Position numbers and translations under genes: made by a program. Positions 38,086-49,310 of a stretch of 64,000 nucleotides of DNA are shown here, in pieces. Each line of letters starts with the position of its first letter. Position 1 is the stretch's first letter. The notes beneath the pieces were generated by a model. That model saw nothing but the letters and a program-made list of their open reading frames with translations. It did no database searches and was not told where the DNA came from. This DNA comes from Atrina japonica (lineage: Eukaryota; Mollusca; Bivalvia; Pterioida; Pinnidae): the NCBI GenBank assembly GCA_030159075.1, contig BROG01000228.1, positions 248,001 to 312,000 on the forward strand. Reading direction: 5' to 3'.

Positions 38086-38809
38086 GCAGCTTACCACAAA
38101 AATCATACAAATAGTGATACAAGCATAAAACTCTGTAAGAAAATGCCCTTAGGTGTATTTAATCATATTAAGGGGTAGCCATGAAAAAAATTCATCTGAT
38201 CATGGCGGCCATTTTTTATTTTCAAAATGGCGTCTATCCAAGTAAAAGCATCAAATGTATGTTCCCTTTTGCATAAATATTACTTGTATTTTATGCAAAA
38301 GGTTACTAGGTTGAGTGAATAAAGGTTAATTTGTCTGGTTGTAGTAATAAAACATCACTCCTAGTCGATAACTCACTTCAGTTTTATAAATTTTTAACAT
38401 TTGACCCATACAATCACACTTTGATAGTTATTAATTTAAAGCAGATTTTGGGGATGGTCTTTGGACCTTATTTATAATTACTTGTCACTGTAAAGATTTC
38501 ACTTGCCGTCCGTATTTTACCAACCATTACTTAGCATCCTTCCATGGTGATGTTGCTTGACTTTGTCAAATGTCATTCAATACCAGTCACTGGTATAAAT
38601 CACGACCAGGGATCCAGTATTAGCTTTATAAGATTAAAGAGCTCTCAAATACCCATTGTGCCCCAATTATAAAGGCATGGAGTCCTACCTGGATCGACAG
38701 GATGTGCCAACCCAAGGAGGAAGGGCTTATTCCTCTGGATGGTGTACAGATCGCACGGGAGTTAAATGATATTAGATGAACGATCAGGCTGAATGTAGGC
38801 AAACTTTAA
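38086..38809. other. Non-coding, possible decayed element
   Basis: 38190-38240 contains 'atggcggccatttttt' and 'caaaatggcg', a local imperfect inverted repeat. 38580-38790 is richer in C and G and codon-like ('ggcatggagtcctacctgga') but has stops in all frames. I do not recognise the family. Confidence 0.35.
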
Positions 38810-39400
38810 TTGAGTGAACAAAATTCACCTGTATCCCATAAAACAAAGTGCTATACAGGTGGTAAAAGGATATTCCCTCGGCCTGAATATCAGACATATT
38901 CAGATATTTTACTCAAACAATATTTGCGTTATTGTTCTATAGTTACATTGTTGATAACTTTTTATATAATAGTTGATTTTCGAAATGGCGAAAAGATTTC
39001 GCTTGTCAGCTCCTCAACAGTCGGGGAAACTGATAGAACAAAATGTTGTTTGTGCCAGGAAGACACAACGGACCTTCTGAAATCGTCAGATGAAGGATAT
39101 AAAATCTACATCTTTTTCATTAAGTAAATGCCTTCCCTATTTATTTATATATTCAGCGATTAAACGACAGAGAGAAAATTTAAAGAACAATGAAAGGGGA
39201 AAATGTACCATAAAAAGTACAATAAATTATGCAAAATCATGTTTAATAATACAAAACTTGAGAGAACCCAGAAACGTCATATGTCACCGATGTCATCTGG
39301 AAGTTCAAGTGAATGTAAATTCCCTAAAAGTTTTAGAAGAACTCGTTCGAAAGACCAACAACCATACCCCATTGAAAATTTGAACACGACGAATTAGATG
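38810..39400 (+). pseudogene. Decayed ORF with a CCLCQE cysteine motif
   Basis: Two overlapping frames (38810-39127 and 39090-39383) look like parts of one former protein. The first ends with 'ETDRTKCCLCQEDTTDLL', a Cys-x2-Cys arrangement I associate with transposon-like ORFs in molluscs and cnidarians. The second contains 'RNVICHRCHLEV', another Cys-x2-Cys. Neither has a catalytic domain. A frameshift joins them near 39090-39120. Identity is uncertain. It lies at the edge of a tRNA-unit-like block. Confidence 0.35.
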
Positions 39401-41820
39401 TGTAAATGGTCTCAACATAAAGAACTATCGCGAATGCCAAACGGGATAGGACCAGGTGTCCGGAAAGAGTCAAGGTCTTGTGTTGGCATGCCACACCCAT
39501 CGCAACATTCTTTAAAGCATCAATAAGGGCAATAGTCCTTTCTTGGTGCTGATTTGACATTTCCTATTTGCAAAGTTTCAAAATATTTCATTTCTTTTCT
39601 ATTTTCCTCAGCTTTATTACTTTCTTCATGCATTGTTTTTATAGTTTTATCACCTCTTCATTTTCTTCTCTTTTCAATGAATGCTTTGTCTTATAATTAG
39701 AGGCTGCAGGAGATTTTCAAAACATGATGATTACTCTTCAGGTGATTTCGTCTGAAACATCTCATATGACTTCCTATATGCTACTTTTTCATCCTGAGAT
39801 TAAGGACGTGATGATGTTAATAATGATGATGATGATGCTCTTCATAAAAAAACTGAGGTGATAACCGGTATTCCTTTTCAATATTTTCTGCATCGTTATA
39901 ATCCACGAAGTGCCATCCGCAAGTTAACTATTTTTACATTCCATCTCAGACTGCTGAAATGTAGAATTCAGAATCACTGTTCCTAGATGTATACTTGATC
40001 AATGCATTTATGGAGTAAATATGAAGTGCCAATGAGATGGTCTCAGCAAGAAGAATATAAAAAAATCTCGGATAAATCCTAAGGATGTCGTGGAGAAAAA
40101 CGGACCTCTGAAGCATGTTAAGTCCACAGTCAAGTCCAAATAAAATGCGTGAGGAACGAATCCTGATGATGAACGAAAAGGCAACTGAACATTTAATTTA
40201 GTGAAACAGATTAATCGCTTTACCGACAACATTTTGCGGAACGTTGTAAACTTCATATCAAAAAAACTTTGATTGTTTGACTAGTTGTTTCAATTTTCCT
40301 TCTCCGGCTTCTTTTTTGCGTTCGATGTATAACCGGTATTCCTTTTCAATATTTCTGGCAGTCAATTTTAATGGTGGAGGAGATGTACCGGTTATAATCC
40401 AGTATTGTGTTTAGTATAGAACTTTTACCATGACCATCCGCAAGTTAGAATAGCTGGTTAATAACTACCTCACAAAACAAAAATCAGCTTAGATTCCAGC
40501 AGGGCTCGGACCTGTGCTTTCCTTATATACGACCATGACTGCTGAAATCATCAAAACATTTAACTACACTGTCACCACACCTACATCCTGTAGAATTCAG
40601 AATCACTGTGTCTACCATCAACTACAATGGATAGACTTGAAATATATCACAAGTCAGAACATTTTAGTATGGCTGACCAGCAAAGCAAGGGTCCTGTCAT
40701 CAGTTATCGGATTGAAGGAGTGAAAACTGGAACAGGAGCATTACGCACTCAGTCACCACCGTGATCAATGCATGCTGAGAGGATGTTGTTTCATTGTAAA
40801 ACATGAATCATGCCAATGGTTGCATAATCGAACTCGAAGTATTCACATTAGAATACGATAATTTTTGACCATTGTACAAATGGTCCGGACAAAATCAGCA
40901 AGAAGAATATAAAAAAATCTCGGATGCCAAAGTATAAATCCTAAGGATGTCCATATCAGTTCAATTATACACAGATTCAAATCCGGCAAAAATATGGGGC
41001 CAAGAAAAATCATAAGGACTCTCTGGTTTTGGTTTAAACCAAGAGGTGGGATCAGGTTCAGCCATGGAGGAGTAAGCATAGTAAAGTTTTCTGTCGAATA
41101 AGCGGTCACTACTACCCACCGTGAGTCCACAGTATACAAGTCCAAATAAAAATGCTTATCATGCGTGAGGAACGAAACTAATTCTCGTCACAATTGGAAT
41201 ACAGACGTCTCAACAACCGCCTACGAAAACATAGCAAGGAGACTAGAAAGCAGAAAAAAAATAATTTAGTGAAACAGATTAATCGCAAACAAGACTAAAT
41301 TTCAAAATATACCGACCAGTAGTAAAATACTTTTTACGCTTCACGAACGTTGATACATGAAACGCGGCTTTCGATATTTTCCCAATGTCAATAATTTGTC
41401 ATTGAGTAAGTAAGTAAGGTTACAAAGTTGTATATGAAAAACTTTTATAGAGTGATAAACACGACCTGGCATATCGGATCATTTGTGAAATATAAACTCC
41501 ATATAAGAACAAATGCGAATCTCAAACGGGATGAGATCAGTTGTCCGAAAGAAGTCAGTGTTCCCTGTTAGCATGCCACATCCCGTCGCAAATGTTACAT
41601 GGAAATCTCTGTAGTTCGGTGGAAACGCCAAGTTCGGTGAAAATGTCATCAGTTAGTTTTTGGCTATGCATTTAGATTTATTATTTGTGATTTATGATAC
41701 CACTTTCCCTTTATAAAATATCTTTTTGAATTGGAACTCAACTGATGAAGTGTAATTGACAGAAACGATTTTTATTTTGCATTATAATTTTAGTATTGTG
41801 TTTATAATATTTAGTTTTAG
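39400..41820. repeat. Rearranged tRNA-unit sequence with interleaved segments
   Basis: 39510-39690 matches 33790-33990. 40140-40290 switches repeatedly between the Penelope-like 3' region ('aacgaaaaggcaact', 'cggaacgttg') and the unit block at 57597 ('gctttaccgacaacattttg', 'tttgattgtttgactagttg'). 40360-40525 is an inverted SINE remnant with extra inserted bases. 40895-41510 is an inverted Penelope-like fragment that looks padded with insertions relative to other copies. From 41520 the unit reads normally. The fine-scale switching suggests a poor consensus rather than a real rearrangement. Confidence 0.55.
40895..41510 (-). mobile_element. Penelope-like element 3' fragment (inverted)
   Basis: The minus strand carries the family order: 'gatccgatatgccagg' (C-terminal coding), 'acgttcgtgaagcg'-like, 'gtttgcgattaatctgtttc', 'ggttgttgagacgtctgta', 'ccatggctgaacctgatccc'. 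Many single and short insertions compared with the copies at 8645 and 20678 make it look either very decayed or poorly resolved. Confidence 0.6.
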
Positions 41821-43101
41821 ATCTGATTGGCAAAGGGGAGTCACTGTATATGGTGGTGGTCCAGAATACTATCTAATATACCTGAGAGGGGAACTTCAGA
41901 ATTGTATAACAAGATCCCGTACAGAGAGAGTTTGACAGATTTTACGTGGAGGATAATGTCTTACATCGACGAGACTCAAAAACAGGGATGGAATAATTTA
42001 GCCGAGACCAGACTGTACTATACCTACGTTACTCGTGCCAGTAGTTTTTTCACGATGTTTCCACGGTGATGTGGGACATTATGTCAGTAATATCGACAAG
42101 GACCGAATTTTCACCCTCGTTCTGGATTCCCTTCCATTGAAGACTGTAAAGGAATGTTGTTTCATTGTTCCAACAACACCGTTGTCATCGCAGATCATTT
42201 CAAAAGGTATGCAGTTGAAAAATTTTACAAAGTTTCGTAGTCAGTCAGTTTCTGTAAAAGATTGACCGTGTGTACATTCAAAATAAATTTTGTATTCACA
42301 TCGTAAATCTGTTCAATATTTTACTTATACCGTGAAAACATTATTTGGTATATTGGGTTACCAGCATTGTTTGAAAATTTTGGCCAAATTTTCAATCCAA
42401 GTATTAAAATGGCCAAAATTAAACAATAAAACGGACAAAATTCAATAAGTACACAAAATGTTTCTGTCGGTATTTATTTGCTTTTTTTTTTAAAAATAGT
42501 TGATTATTTTTTATTAACAAAGAAGTGATTTTTAAAATAACACTGTGAATGTTGAATAAAATATTGATTAAATACTGTGTCACATATCAGTTCAATTATA
42601 TCCCAATTTTCGGTATCCATTATAATTGTTGTCAGTAGGTCTACTTAGTATATTTGCAGTTTCACCAATTCCGCCAAGTTATCATTAAATCATAAGTCGA
42701 CCACAAACATTACTCACAGCTATTGTTTTGGTTTAATCGGAAAAATGATGTGTGTTTGAAAATAGGGTACAGTTCAAGGTTTCTCTTTCATTTAAACGGA
42801 GTATACCAGACTGAACGTCATGTCAACGGATGCTTCTCTGCCCTAAGCCCCGTTTTCGTTTCAATGGAAACACCGAATAAGCTTATTGGACAATATATTC
42901 ACTAAATTATCTATAATTTGACAGACGGGTTATAATTTCATTTTCTGTCGTCGACATTTGGCATTTCTGTATACATAATGATAATTATATTCTAAAGAAA
43001 CTAAAGGAAGGTGTTAATGTAAATGCTTATCATTCACGTGTATATGAATATGATAACTAATTCATCCGCTATTCCTTGATATGACTCCATCTATTCATAA
43101 G
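41821..43101 (+). other. 5' flank of the disrupted tRNA-Asp, repeat-unit sequence
   Basis: Aligns with 54380-55664 and 58460-61109 (without its insert). Anchors are 'gattggcaaaggggagtcac', 'gatgtgggacattatgtcag', 'tgtttctgtcgg', 'ttgacagacgggttataat', 'gatatgactccatctattca'. Overlapping small frames at 41827-42265 have counterparts at 54502-54798 and 58664-58885, but a frame break separates them here. I could not assign a protein family, so no gene is called. Confidence 0.75.
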
Positions 43102-43136
43102 TCCTCGGTAGTATAGTGGTAAGTATCCCCGCCTGT
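43102..43136 (+). pseudogene. 5' half of a disrupted tRNA-Asp gene
   Basis: The first 35 nt match the intact tRNA-Asp genes perfectly, through the D arm and the 5' strand of the anticodon stem, ending inside the anticodon loop (...cgcctgt). The next base belongs to other sequence. The upstream flank 'ccatctattcataag' matches the intact copies at 55665 and 61110. The matching 3' remnant is at 49311. The A box (43109-43119) survives. The gene cannot make tRNA. Confidence 0.92.
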
Positions 43137-43352
43137 TGAGAGCGGGTTCGATGTTCGACCTGAATGGACGTACATTGATTGTCTCCGGTAAACTTTTGTA
43201 TTTTTTTCCCAATTGTTCACCTTTCTACAGTTTAAATACTGTTAATTGTTTTAATAGTGTTTGTATTGATATATTAACTATCAATTGTATTGTCAATATT
43301 GTTAAATAAGTGTACCCTTGCTCTTGTAAAGTTTATTAACAAGAGTGGGGGG
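43137..43352 (+). promoter_or_regulatory. LINE 5' UTR with B-box-like sequence
   Basis: Right after the tRNA fragment, 'gggttcgatgttc' (43144-43155) resembles a Pol III B box (GGTTCGANTCC, 8 of 11 positions). It sits about 25 nt beyond the surviving tRNA A box, close to normal tRNA spacing. It could be a remnant of tRNA sequence or part of the element. The remainder to the ORF1 ATG is AT-rich with no further motif. Confidence 0.4.
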
Positions 43353-44390
43353 ATGGCTCGTCAGAGCAGTAATCACGGTGTCAAGTACATCAAGGAATGT
43401 ACTATTGTAATTGAAAATATCAGTGTGAAAAGTGTGTCACCCATTGATATTATTGAAAGTATTGAAAGTATTACAGGCAAACAAACTGTTTTATCTTTGA
43501 TTCCTTCATGTGAAGGTACTGTAGAGGTAATATTGGATCGCCCTGAGCGTGTAGACACTTTAGATGAAATACAAATTAAGGGTTGTTCATATGATTGTAA
43601 GAGATTATACAGTGATGTAACTGTTGTCTCATTTTTTAATTTACCACATTATATTGATGATGGTGAAATTGTTGAAAAACTAACAAATCTGAATATTGAA
43701 ATTGTTTCAGAGGTAAAAAGAAATGTGTACAAAGGTACAAGTGTATATAATGGAACTAGACATGTAAAATGTAAGTTTCCAAGTGGGGTAATATCTTTAC
43801 CATGGACAATGGGTTTTCAGGTGGAAGAAGGTGTGAAAAATATTTCAAAGTTATGCACACCAACCAGGTGAAAGTTTGTAGTGTGTGTCTGTCAAGTGAC
43901 CACACATATAAAAATTGTCCAAATACAGAGTGTTTTCGGTGTGGGAAAGCACGGGCACATGAAATCAGACTGCGATGCAGTCAAGTGTAAAAATTGTAAA
44001 CACTACCCAGCTTATTGTAAGTGTGAGGTGACCCATGACACAAATTCTGTGGTTGAAAACAATTCAGAAGGGTCTGATATTGAAGATGTTATATGTAACA
44101 TGTGTCATAAACATTATGATATGTGTAATTGTGATTATAATTTGTGCAACAACTGTGATTTGTATAAAGAAGTTTGCACGTGCAATAATGACGAACAAAT
44201 GTCAGAAAATGAAATTGTTTTTAATGATGTTGTCACTGAAAATGTTCCTGAGAAATCAGGTAGTACTGATACTGAGGTTGAGCCCTCAGGTAAAACTGTA
44301 GATGGGTTTATTGGACCAAAAAAGAGAAGGAAAAGAATGTTGTTCAAACCAAAGTTGGTTGAAAGAAAAAAAGCAAATATTAAAAAATAA
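43353..44390 (+). pseudogene. LINE ORF1, Gag-like nucleic-acid-binding protein (frameshifted)
   Basis: First in-frame ATG at 43353 (MARQSSNHGV...). The N-terminal 150 residues are typical of LINE ORF1 proteins of this type, with an RRM-like segment 'VVSFFNLPHYIDDGEIVEKL'. Near 43830-43860 the frame shifts, giving a CCHC knuckle CX2CX4HX4C ('CSVCLSSDHTYKNC'). A second shift near 43950 splits another CCHC ('CFRCGK' / 'HGHMKSDC') and restores the first frame to the stop at 44390. Downstream are three copies of CX2CX6CXC (43986-44024, 44094-44132, 44145-44183), an acidic Ser/Glu stretch, and a basic tail with 'PKKRRKR', a likely nuclear localisation signal. It probably binds element RNA. ORF2 starts 13 bp after its stop. 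Confidence 0.8.
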
Positions 44391-44403
44391 ATATACATTA
44401 ATC

Positions 44404-45855
44404 ATGTATAATATTATTAATATAATCATCATCATCATAATGTTTTTGTTTTGCACTAATAACTGCAATGGTTTAAAGGATGTCAACAAGTTTAAAAAAT
44501 ATGTGTCTAATTTTCATGAAAATAATTTAAATATATTGTTATTACAAGAAACATTTTGGAATGATGATGATGTTGAGGTAATGAAAAGTAATTTTGAAGG
44601 TGATATATATTACAGTAATAATGTAAACAATAGAAAAGGTGTAGCAATATTAGTTAATAAATGTAACAGTAACGATGTTAAATTCATACAAAAAGATGAT
44701 GAAGGTCGATTTTTACATATTCAAATTTCAGTAAATGAAGAAATATACAATATTATTAATATATATAGTCCAAACACTAATGTGGACAAAATACAATTTT
44801 TCAAAAACATTAATGAAAAAATGAAAGAATATAGTAATGTTATTTGTGCTGGTGATTTTAATTGTACCCTTCTAGATGTAGATAGAAGTGGTAGAATTAA
44901 ACATATTGAAGATTCTTCTTTTCATGAATTGAAAAAACTTATTTCTGAAAACAATTTAGTTGATATTTTCAGAAGTAGATATCCAAACAAAAAAGTTTTC
45001 TCTTTTAAAAGATTATGTAACAATAATTTACAACAAAGTCGGATTGATTATTTTTTTATATTAAATCAATTAGCTGTTAATGTACAAAGTGTATATTATC
45101 AGGAGACCAGTTTAAGTGACCACAATTTCATGTATTTAAGATGTGATTTCAGTAATGTAGAAAGAGGTCCAGGCCTCTGGATTTTAAATAATAGTTTTTT
45201 ACTTGATGATAATTTTGTTCAAAATGTTAAACAAATTATAGAAAATGAAACAAAATGTGAGTTGTATAAATCAAATATTACTATATGGTGGGATAATTTG
45301 AAATTTAAAATAAAAAAGTTTTCTAAATGTCATGGCAAAAATATTGCCAAAATTAAAAAACAAGAATATTATAAACTTCAAAATGAGATACAAAATTTAT
45401 CGGCCAAGGTTGCCAATGGTATTGACATTGATTTGTCAAAATATGAAAGTCTAAAATTAGAATTAAAACAATATGACGAAAATAAATGTAAAGGAGCAAT
45501 TTTAAGATCAAAGGCTATATGGGCTAATGAATATGACAAAAATACGAAATATTTCCTCAACTTAGAAAAGTATAAACAAGATTTAAACTCAATTAAAGAA
45601 GTATTTAACAATAATTGTGAAATTGTTAAAAACACAGATGATATTTTAGAAGCTGAATATCAGTTTTATAGTAAATTATATAATTGTGTTTCTATAGATC
45701 AAAACAAAGTTGAAGTTATATTAAGAAATATAAATGATAAAATAGATGAAGTTTCAAAAGATTTGTGTGATAGTGAAATAAATATTGATGAAATTGAAAT
45801 TGCTTTAGACAAAATGTCCAAAAATAAAAGTCCAGGTTCAGATGAGATGGACTAA
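44404..45855 (+). pseudogene. LINE ORF2, 5' part: APE endonuclease and linker
   Basis: The ATG at 44404 follows the ORF1 stop closely. Residues 1-245 are an APE-type endonuclease with the full catalytic set in order: N22-G23, E49 ('LLLQETF'), Y121 ('NIYSPN'), D151 and N153 ('AGDFNC'), D215 ('SRIDYFF') and 'SDH' at 238-240. Two-metal endonucleases of this family nick target DNA to prime reverse transcription and often set target choice. Residues 340-430 hold the L1/Tx1 linker. The frame ends early at 'KSPGSDEMD': a small indel near 45842-45850 separates it from the RT segment that continues at 45849 in another frame. A run of ATC codons gives an odd poly-Ile stretch near the start. Confidence 0.88.
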
Positions 45856-46139
45856 CAGTTGAATTTTACTGTAAATTTTTTAATGAATTAAAATTCATAT
45901 TATTGAAACTTTTTCAAGAAATTGAAAAAGAAGGTTTAATGTGTAGATCAATGAGAGGTGGTGTGATTAGTTTATTTTATAAAAAGAAAGGTGACAAGAG
46001 ATTACTAAAAAATTACAGACAAATTTCTCTTTTACAGGTTGATTATAAAATTCTAGCTAGGATAATGTCAAACAGATTTAAACAAGTTTTACCAAGTATT
46101 GTTTCTTATAATCAGTCGTGTTGTATTATGGGTAGGGAC
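45849..46139 (+). pseudogene. LINE ORF2, RT fragment before the nested insertion
   Basis: In the shifted frame the sequence continues 'GLTVEFYCKFFNELKF', then 'GVISLFYKKKGDKRLLKNYR', 'QISLLQVDYKILARIMSNRF' and 'IVSYNQSCCIMGRDI', the N-terminal fingers of a non-LTR RT. It breaks at 46139 where the nested element begins. Its continuation is near 46880. Confidence 0.82.
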
Positions 46140-46142
46140 ATA

Positions 46143-46870
46143 CTTTTTTTTTATATGACAATGACAATGACAATTTTAAAAACGTAATAGTACATTGTAC
46201 CAAGATATACAAAATGTAAGTTTCGATAGATTATACATCGCATGCGTACAAGTCAGAAAAATAAATTAGTAATTACGGGTCGTTTAACCCGGGGACAAAC
46301 TCTCTCTTTTATGATACTCAATAAATTTTGAAATTTTCCTGAGTAAATATGCATTTGAGATTGGAATAATTCTTTGAATTTATGAACGTTAGGTAGTGTA
46401 TTTATGTGGTAAGTATCTATTTCTGAGTTACATATTTCTCCATTGTAAGACAAACAAGTTATGAAATTCATCTCCGATTGTATTTAAATTGAGAGAGTCA
46501 TACCCTATTTTCTCTCTGAACAAACCATCGACCCAATTTAGGTAATTTTAGATTACAAGAAATTTATAAAGTTTTGCTTGTTCATTTGATAACAAATCTA
46601 AATACTCAAAAAAACTCATCTTTAAATATTCGATAATTGATACACTTTGGAGGTTATAAAAGTACTTCTCCAGTTTTGTAAATAATGATCAAATAAAATT
46701 TCTGTGTACCTCAGTTTTTAATTTTATTGCATATATTTGGACTGTCCCATAAATATGTCAGCCCACACTCATTTGAAAATATTTTTGATACAATTTACCC
46801 ATGGTAATGATTGACTTCGAATTAGTCTATATAACAATATTGATATTTTATTATCATTTGAAAAATGTAA
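46143..46870 (-). mobile_element. Nested antisense LINE fragment, 5'-truncated
   Basis: On the minus strand the 3' end at about 46143 carries an A9 tail preceded by (TTGTCA)n-like repeats. The coding part reads, in broken frames, 'NTIGDEFHNLF' and 'NTLPNVHKFKELFQSQMHIY' then 'GKFQNLLSIIKERV', typical of the C-terminal end of LINE ORF2 proteins of another clade. The right boundary lies between 46800 and 46885. It splits the host RT between the 'NQSCCIMGRDI' and 'ILADTICSIRDL' blocks. No clean target-site duplication can be read. Confidence 0.7.
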
Positions 46871-48918
46871 TTTTGACCAGAACGATATCATTCTAGCAGA
46901 TACTATATGTAGTATCAGAGATTTAATTGATCTGTGTAATAATGAACAAATTGAAGGTTATTTACTAAAAATTGATCAGGAAAAAGCTTTTGATCGAGTG
47001 AGTCATTATTTCTTACAGAAAACACTTGAAAAGTTTGGATTTGGGGAAAAATTCCGAAAATGGATTAATATATTTTATACAGATATTTGTAGTACAGTTA
47101 AATGTAATGGTTTTTTAACTAGATATTTTCCAGTAAAAAATGGAATTAGACAAGGCTGTCCAATCAGCGCTTTATTGTACGTTTTAACTGCTGAAGTACT
47201 GAATAGAACAGTTACAAGTAATAACAATATTAATGGTATACACTTACCAGGTGTTAATAACACTGCTTTAATTTTTCAGCATGCAGATGACACAACACTG
47301 ACACTTGCTAATAAATCCTCTATAAATGAAGTGTTTGATGTCTTACAAATGTATTCTGATTCTTCTGGTGCTAAAATAAATAAACAGAAATCTGAAATAT
47401 TTCTATTAGGGAACAGTGTGTTGACAGAAAATGAAATTGAATCATGTGGTCTACAGGTGGCATCAGATTGTATACAAGTACTTGGTGTTTATTTGGGTAA
47501 AAATAGAACAAAGTGTGACCGATTGAATTGGGAAAATAAATGTGTTAAAATCAGACATATTTTTAATATGTGGAATCAAAGGTGTTTGACTTTACATGGT
47601 AGAGCTATTGTAATATCAACATTATGTATGTCAAGGATATGGTATACATTATCTGTTGTTAACATACCCCAATGGGCTGCCGTACAATTGAAACAAATGT
47701 GTAAAAACTTTTTATGGAAAAACAAAAAACCATTAATAAAATATGACACTATAATATGTGACAAAAGTGAAGGAGGGCTGAAAATCCCAGACATATATTA
47801 CAAAATGTTGGCATTTAGACTGAAATTTTTTTAAAAATTCTTTGATACTGAGAATTTATCTTTGTGGAAAGAAGTATTTAAGTTTTATTTACAGAAAATT
47901 TGTGATTTAAAACTTGATTATGAAGTATTTACACTAGATTTGACTAAAGTGCACATAAGCTGTGTACCTACATTTTAGCAGAGTATGTTTTATGCATTGA
48001 AAATGATAAGAGATGATTTACTGTTTAATTATGATTATACCTTTATATACAATCAGTCTCTATTTCTAAATGTTCATATTACAAATGAAAAAGGCAAACC
48101 ATTGTATTGGAAGCATTTTATATTATCTGGTATTGTACAAATCAAAGATATATGTTACGAGGTCAAACCCGGGTACTTACCTTCTCATGCTGTTATTGAT
48201 GTTATTACTGCTAAATTTCCATATTTGAATATTGACATTTTACACAGGCAATATGAACTTTTGTTGAAATTCATTCCGGAATCTTGGACTGATATTGTGA
48301 AACATTCCATAAACTTTCCAGTGTGTAACAACATCCCTGCCGTACATTTGAAACGTGGCATAAACAGCATGGACCTGCTGTGTCACAATACTCGTGATTT
48401 TTATGTTAACCTGATTGCAAAGTGCAAAGGATTAGCCGTCGCGCAAGATTATTGGACCGAAACGTTCGACTTTACCACAGTTAACTTCGCGAGTGTTTGG
48501 AGTAATATCTCGAATCCATTTAAACCACCGGATTTCATTGAGAATGACTTTAAAACTGTACACAATGTTTTATACACTAAAGAAAAATTGTGTAAATTTA
48601 AGATGATTAATAATAATATTTGTGAAGTTTGTAATTGTGAAATTGAAAATTTATATCATTTATTTATTGGTTGTAAACAATTAAATCAATTTCATTCTTA
48701 TATTTCAGATCTGTTGGAAATATTGTTTGAAAATTGTAATAAACACTGTAATATTACCTATGAACAATTAATTTTTCTGGGTTGTGATAAACAATTTAAA
48801 AATGTTAATACCTTTTTTGTAAATTTTCGTTTGTCTGTAGTACGTTTCTCGTAAATTTGTATTTGAAGGAGTAAATTTAGTTTTGAAAAAATATTACATG
48901 TGTATTAATACAATATAG
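46815..48918 (+). pseudogene. LINE ORF2, RT core and C-terminal part
   Basis: Open from about 46815. RT motif A 'LKIDQEKAFDRV' has its Asp codons at 46974 and 46992. Motif B is 'GIRQGCPISALLYVLTAEVL'. Motif C reads 'FQHADDTTL' (47280-47291), with His in place of the usual Tyr or Phe before ADD. Downstream is the conserved 'GGLKIPDI' block. Two in-frame stops, TAA at 47832 and TAG at 47976 (probably from TGG in 'PTFWQSMFY'), break the frame. The C-terminal zinc motif CX2CX8HX4C is at 48621-48674. A frameshift near 48836 displaces the last residues, whose natural stop would be TAG at 48916. Confidence 0.85.
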
Positions 48919-49310
48919 TTTACACAATTATATATTGTTTCATTTATTTAAGTATATTTTGAAACGTTATGTTTCATATTACCACACATACGGAATACAC
49001 TGTAACAAAAAGAATGTATATGTCATAAATATTGAAAAAATTTATTTAAAACTAATAATCCAATTATACAGGTAAAAACAGATGTATTTGTATACTTATT
49101 ACGATAACGAAAATAACATTAGTAATTGATAAAGTAATTCATATGAAATATTATGGGAATGTCAATTATGTATTAGTATTTATATGTACTGATTGTATGT
49201 AATTAAACTTATACATTGTATATGTATAAATTGTATGAATTTGATACGTATATTGCAATACATAATAATTAGTTTGATTGTATTAATTACGTCAACTTTG
49301 AGAAATTTAT

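Larger units (their letters stand above)
43137..49310 (+). mobile_element. Tx1/L1-like non-LTR retrotransposon inserted in tRNA-Asp
   Basis: About 6.2 kb, with the order 5' UTR (about 216 bp), ORF1 (Gag-like), ORF2 (APE endonuclease, RT, C-terminal zinc motif) and 3' UTR (about 390 bp, no poly-A). It apparently includes the 5' end. Clade evidence is the L1/Tx1-style 'ANEYDKNTKYFLNLEK' linker, RT blocks 'NYRQISLLQVDYKILARIM' and 'GIRQGCPISALLY', and the 'GRAIVISTL' and 'DKSEGGLKIPDI' C-terminal blocks. The left junction is at the anticodon loop of tRNA-Asp. On the right, 'tcacg' plus a degraded tRNA 3' half and the normal downstream flank resume at 49311. ORF1 has two compensating frameshifts. 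ORF2 has frameshifts, two in-frame stops and a nested LINE fragment, so this copy is dead. Some indels could be assembly errors. Confidence 0.85.
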
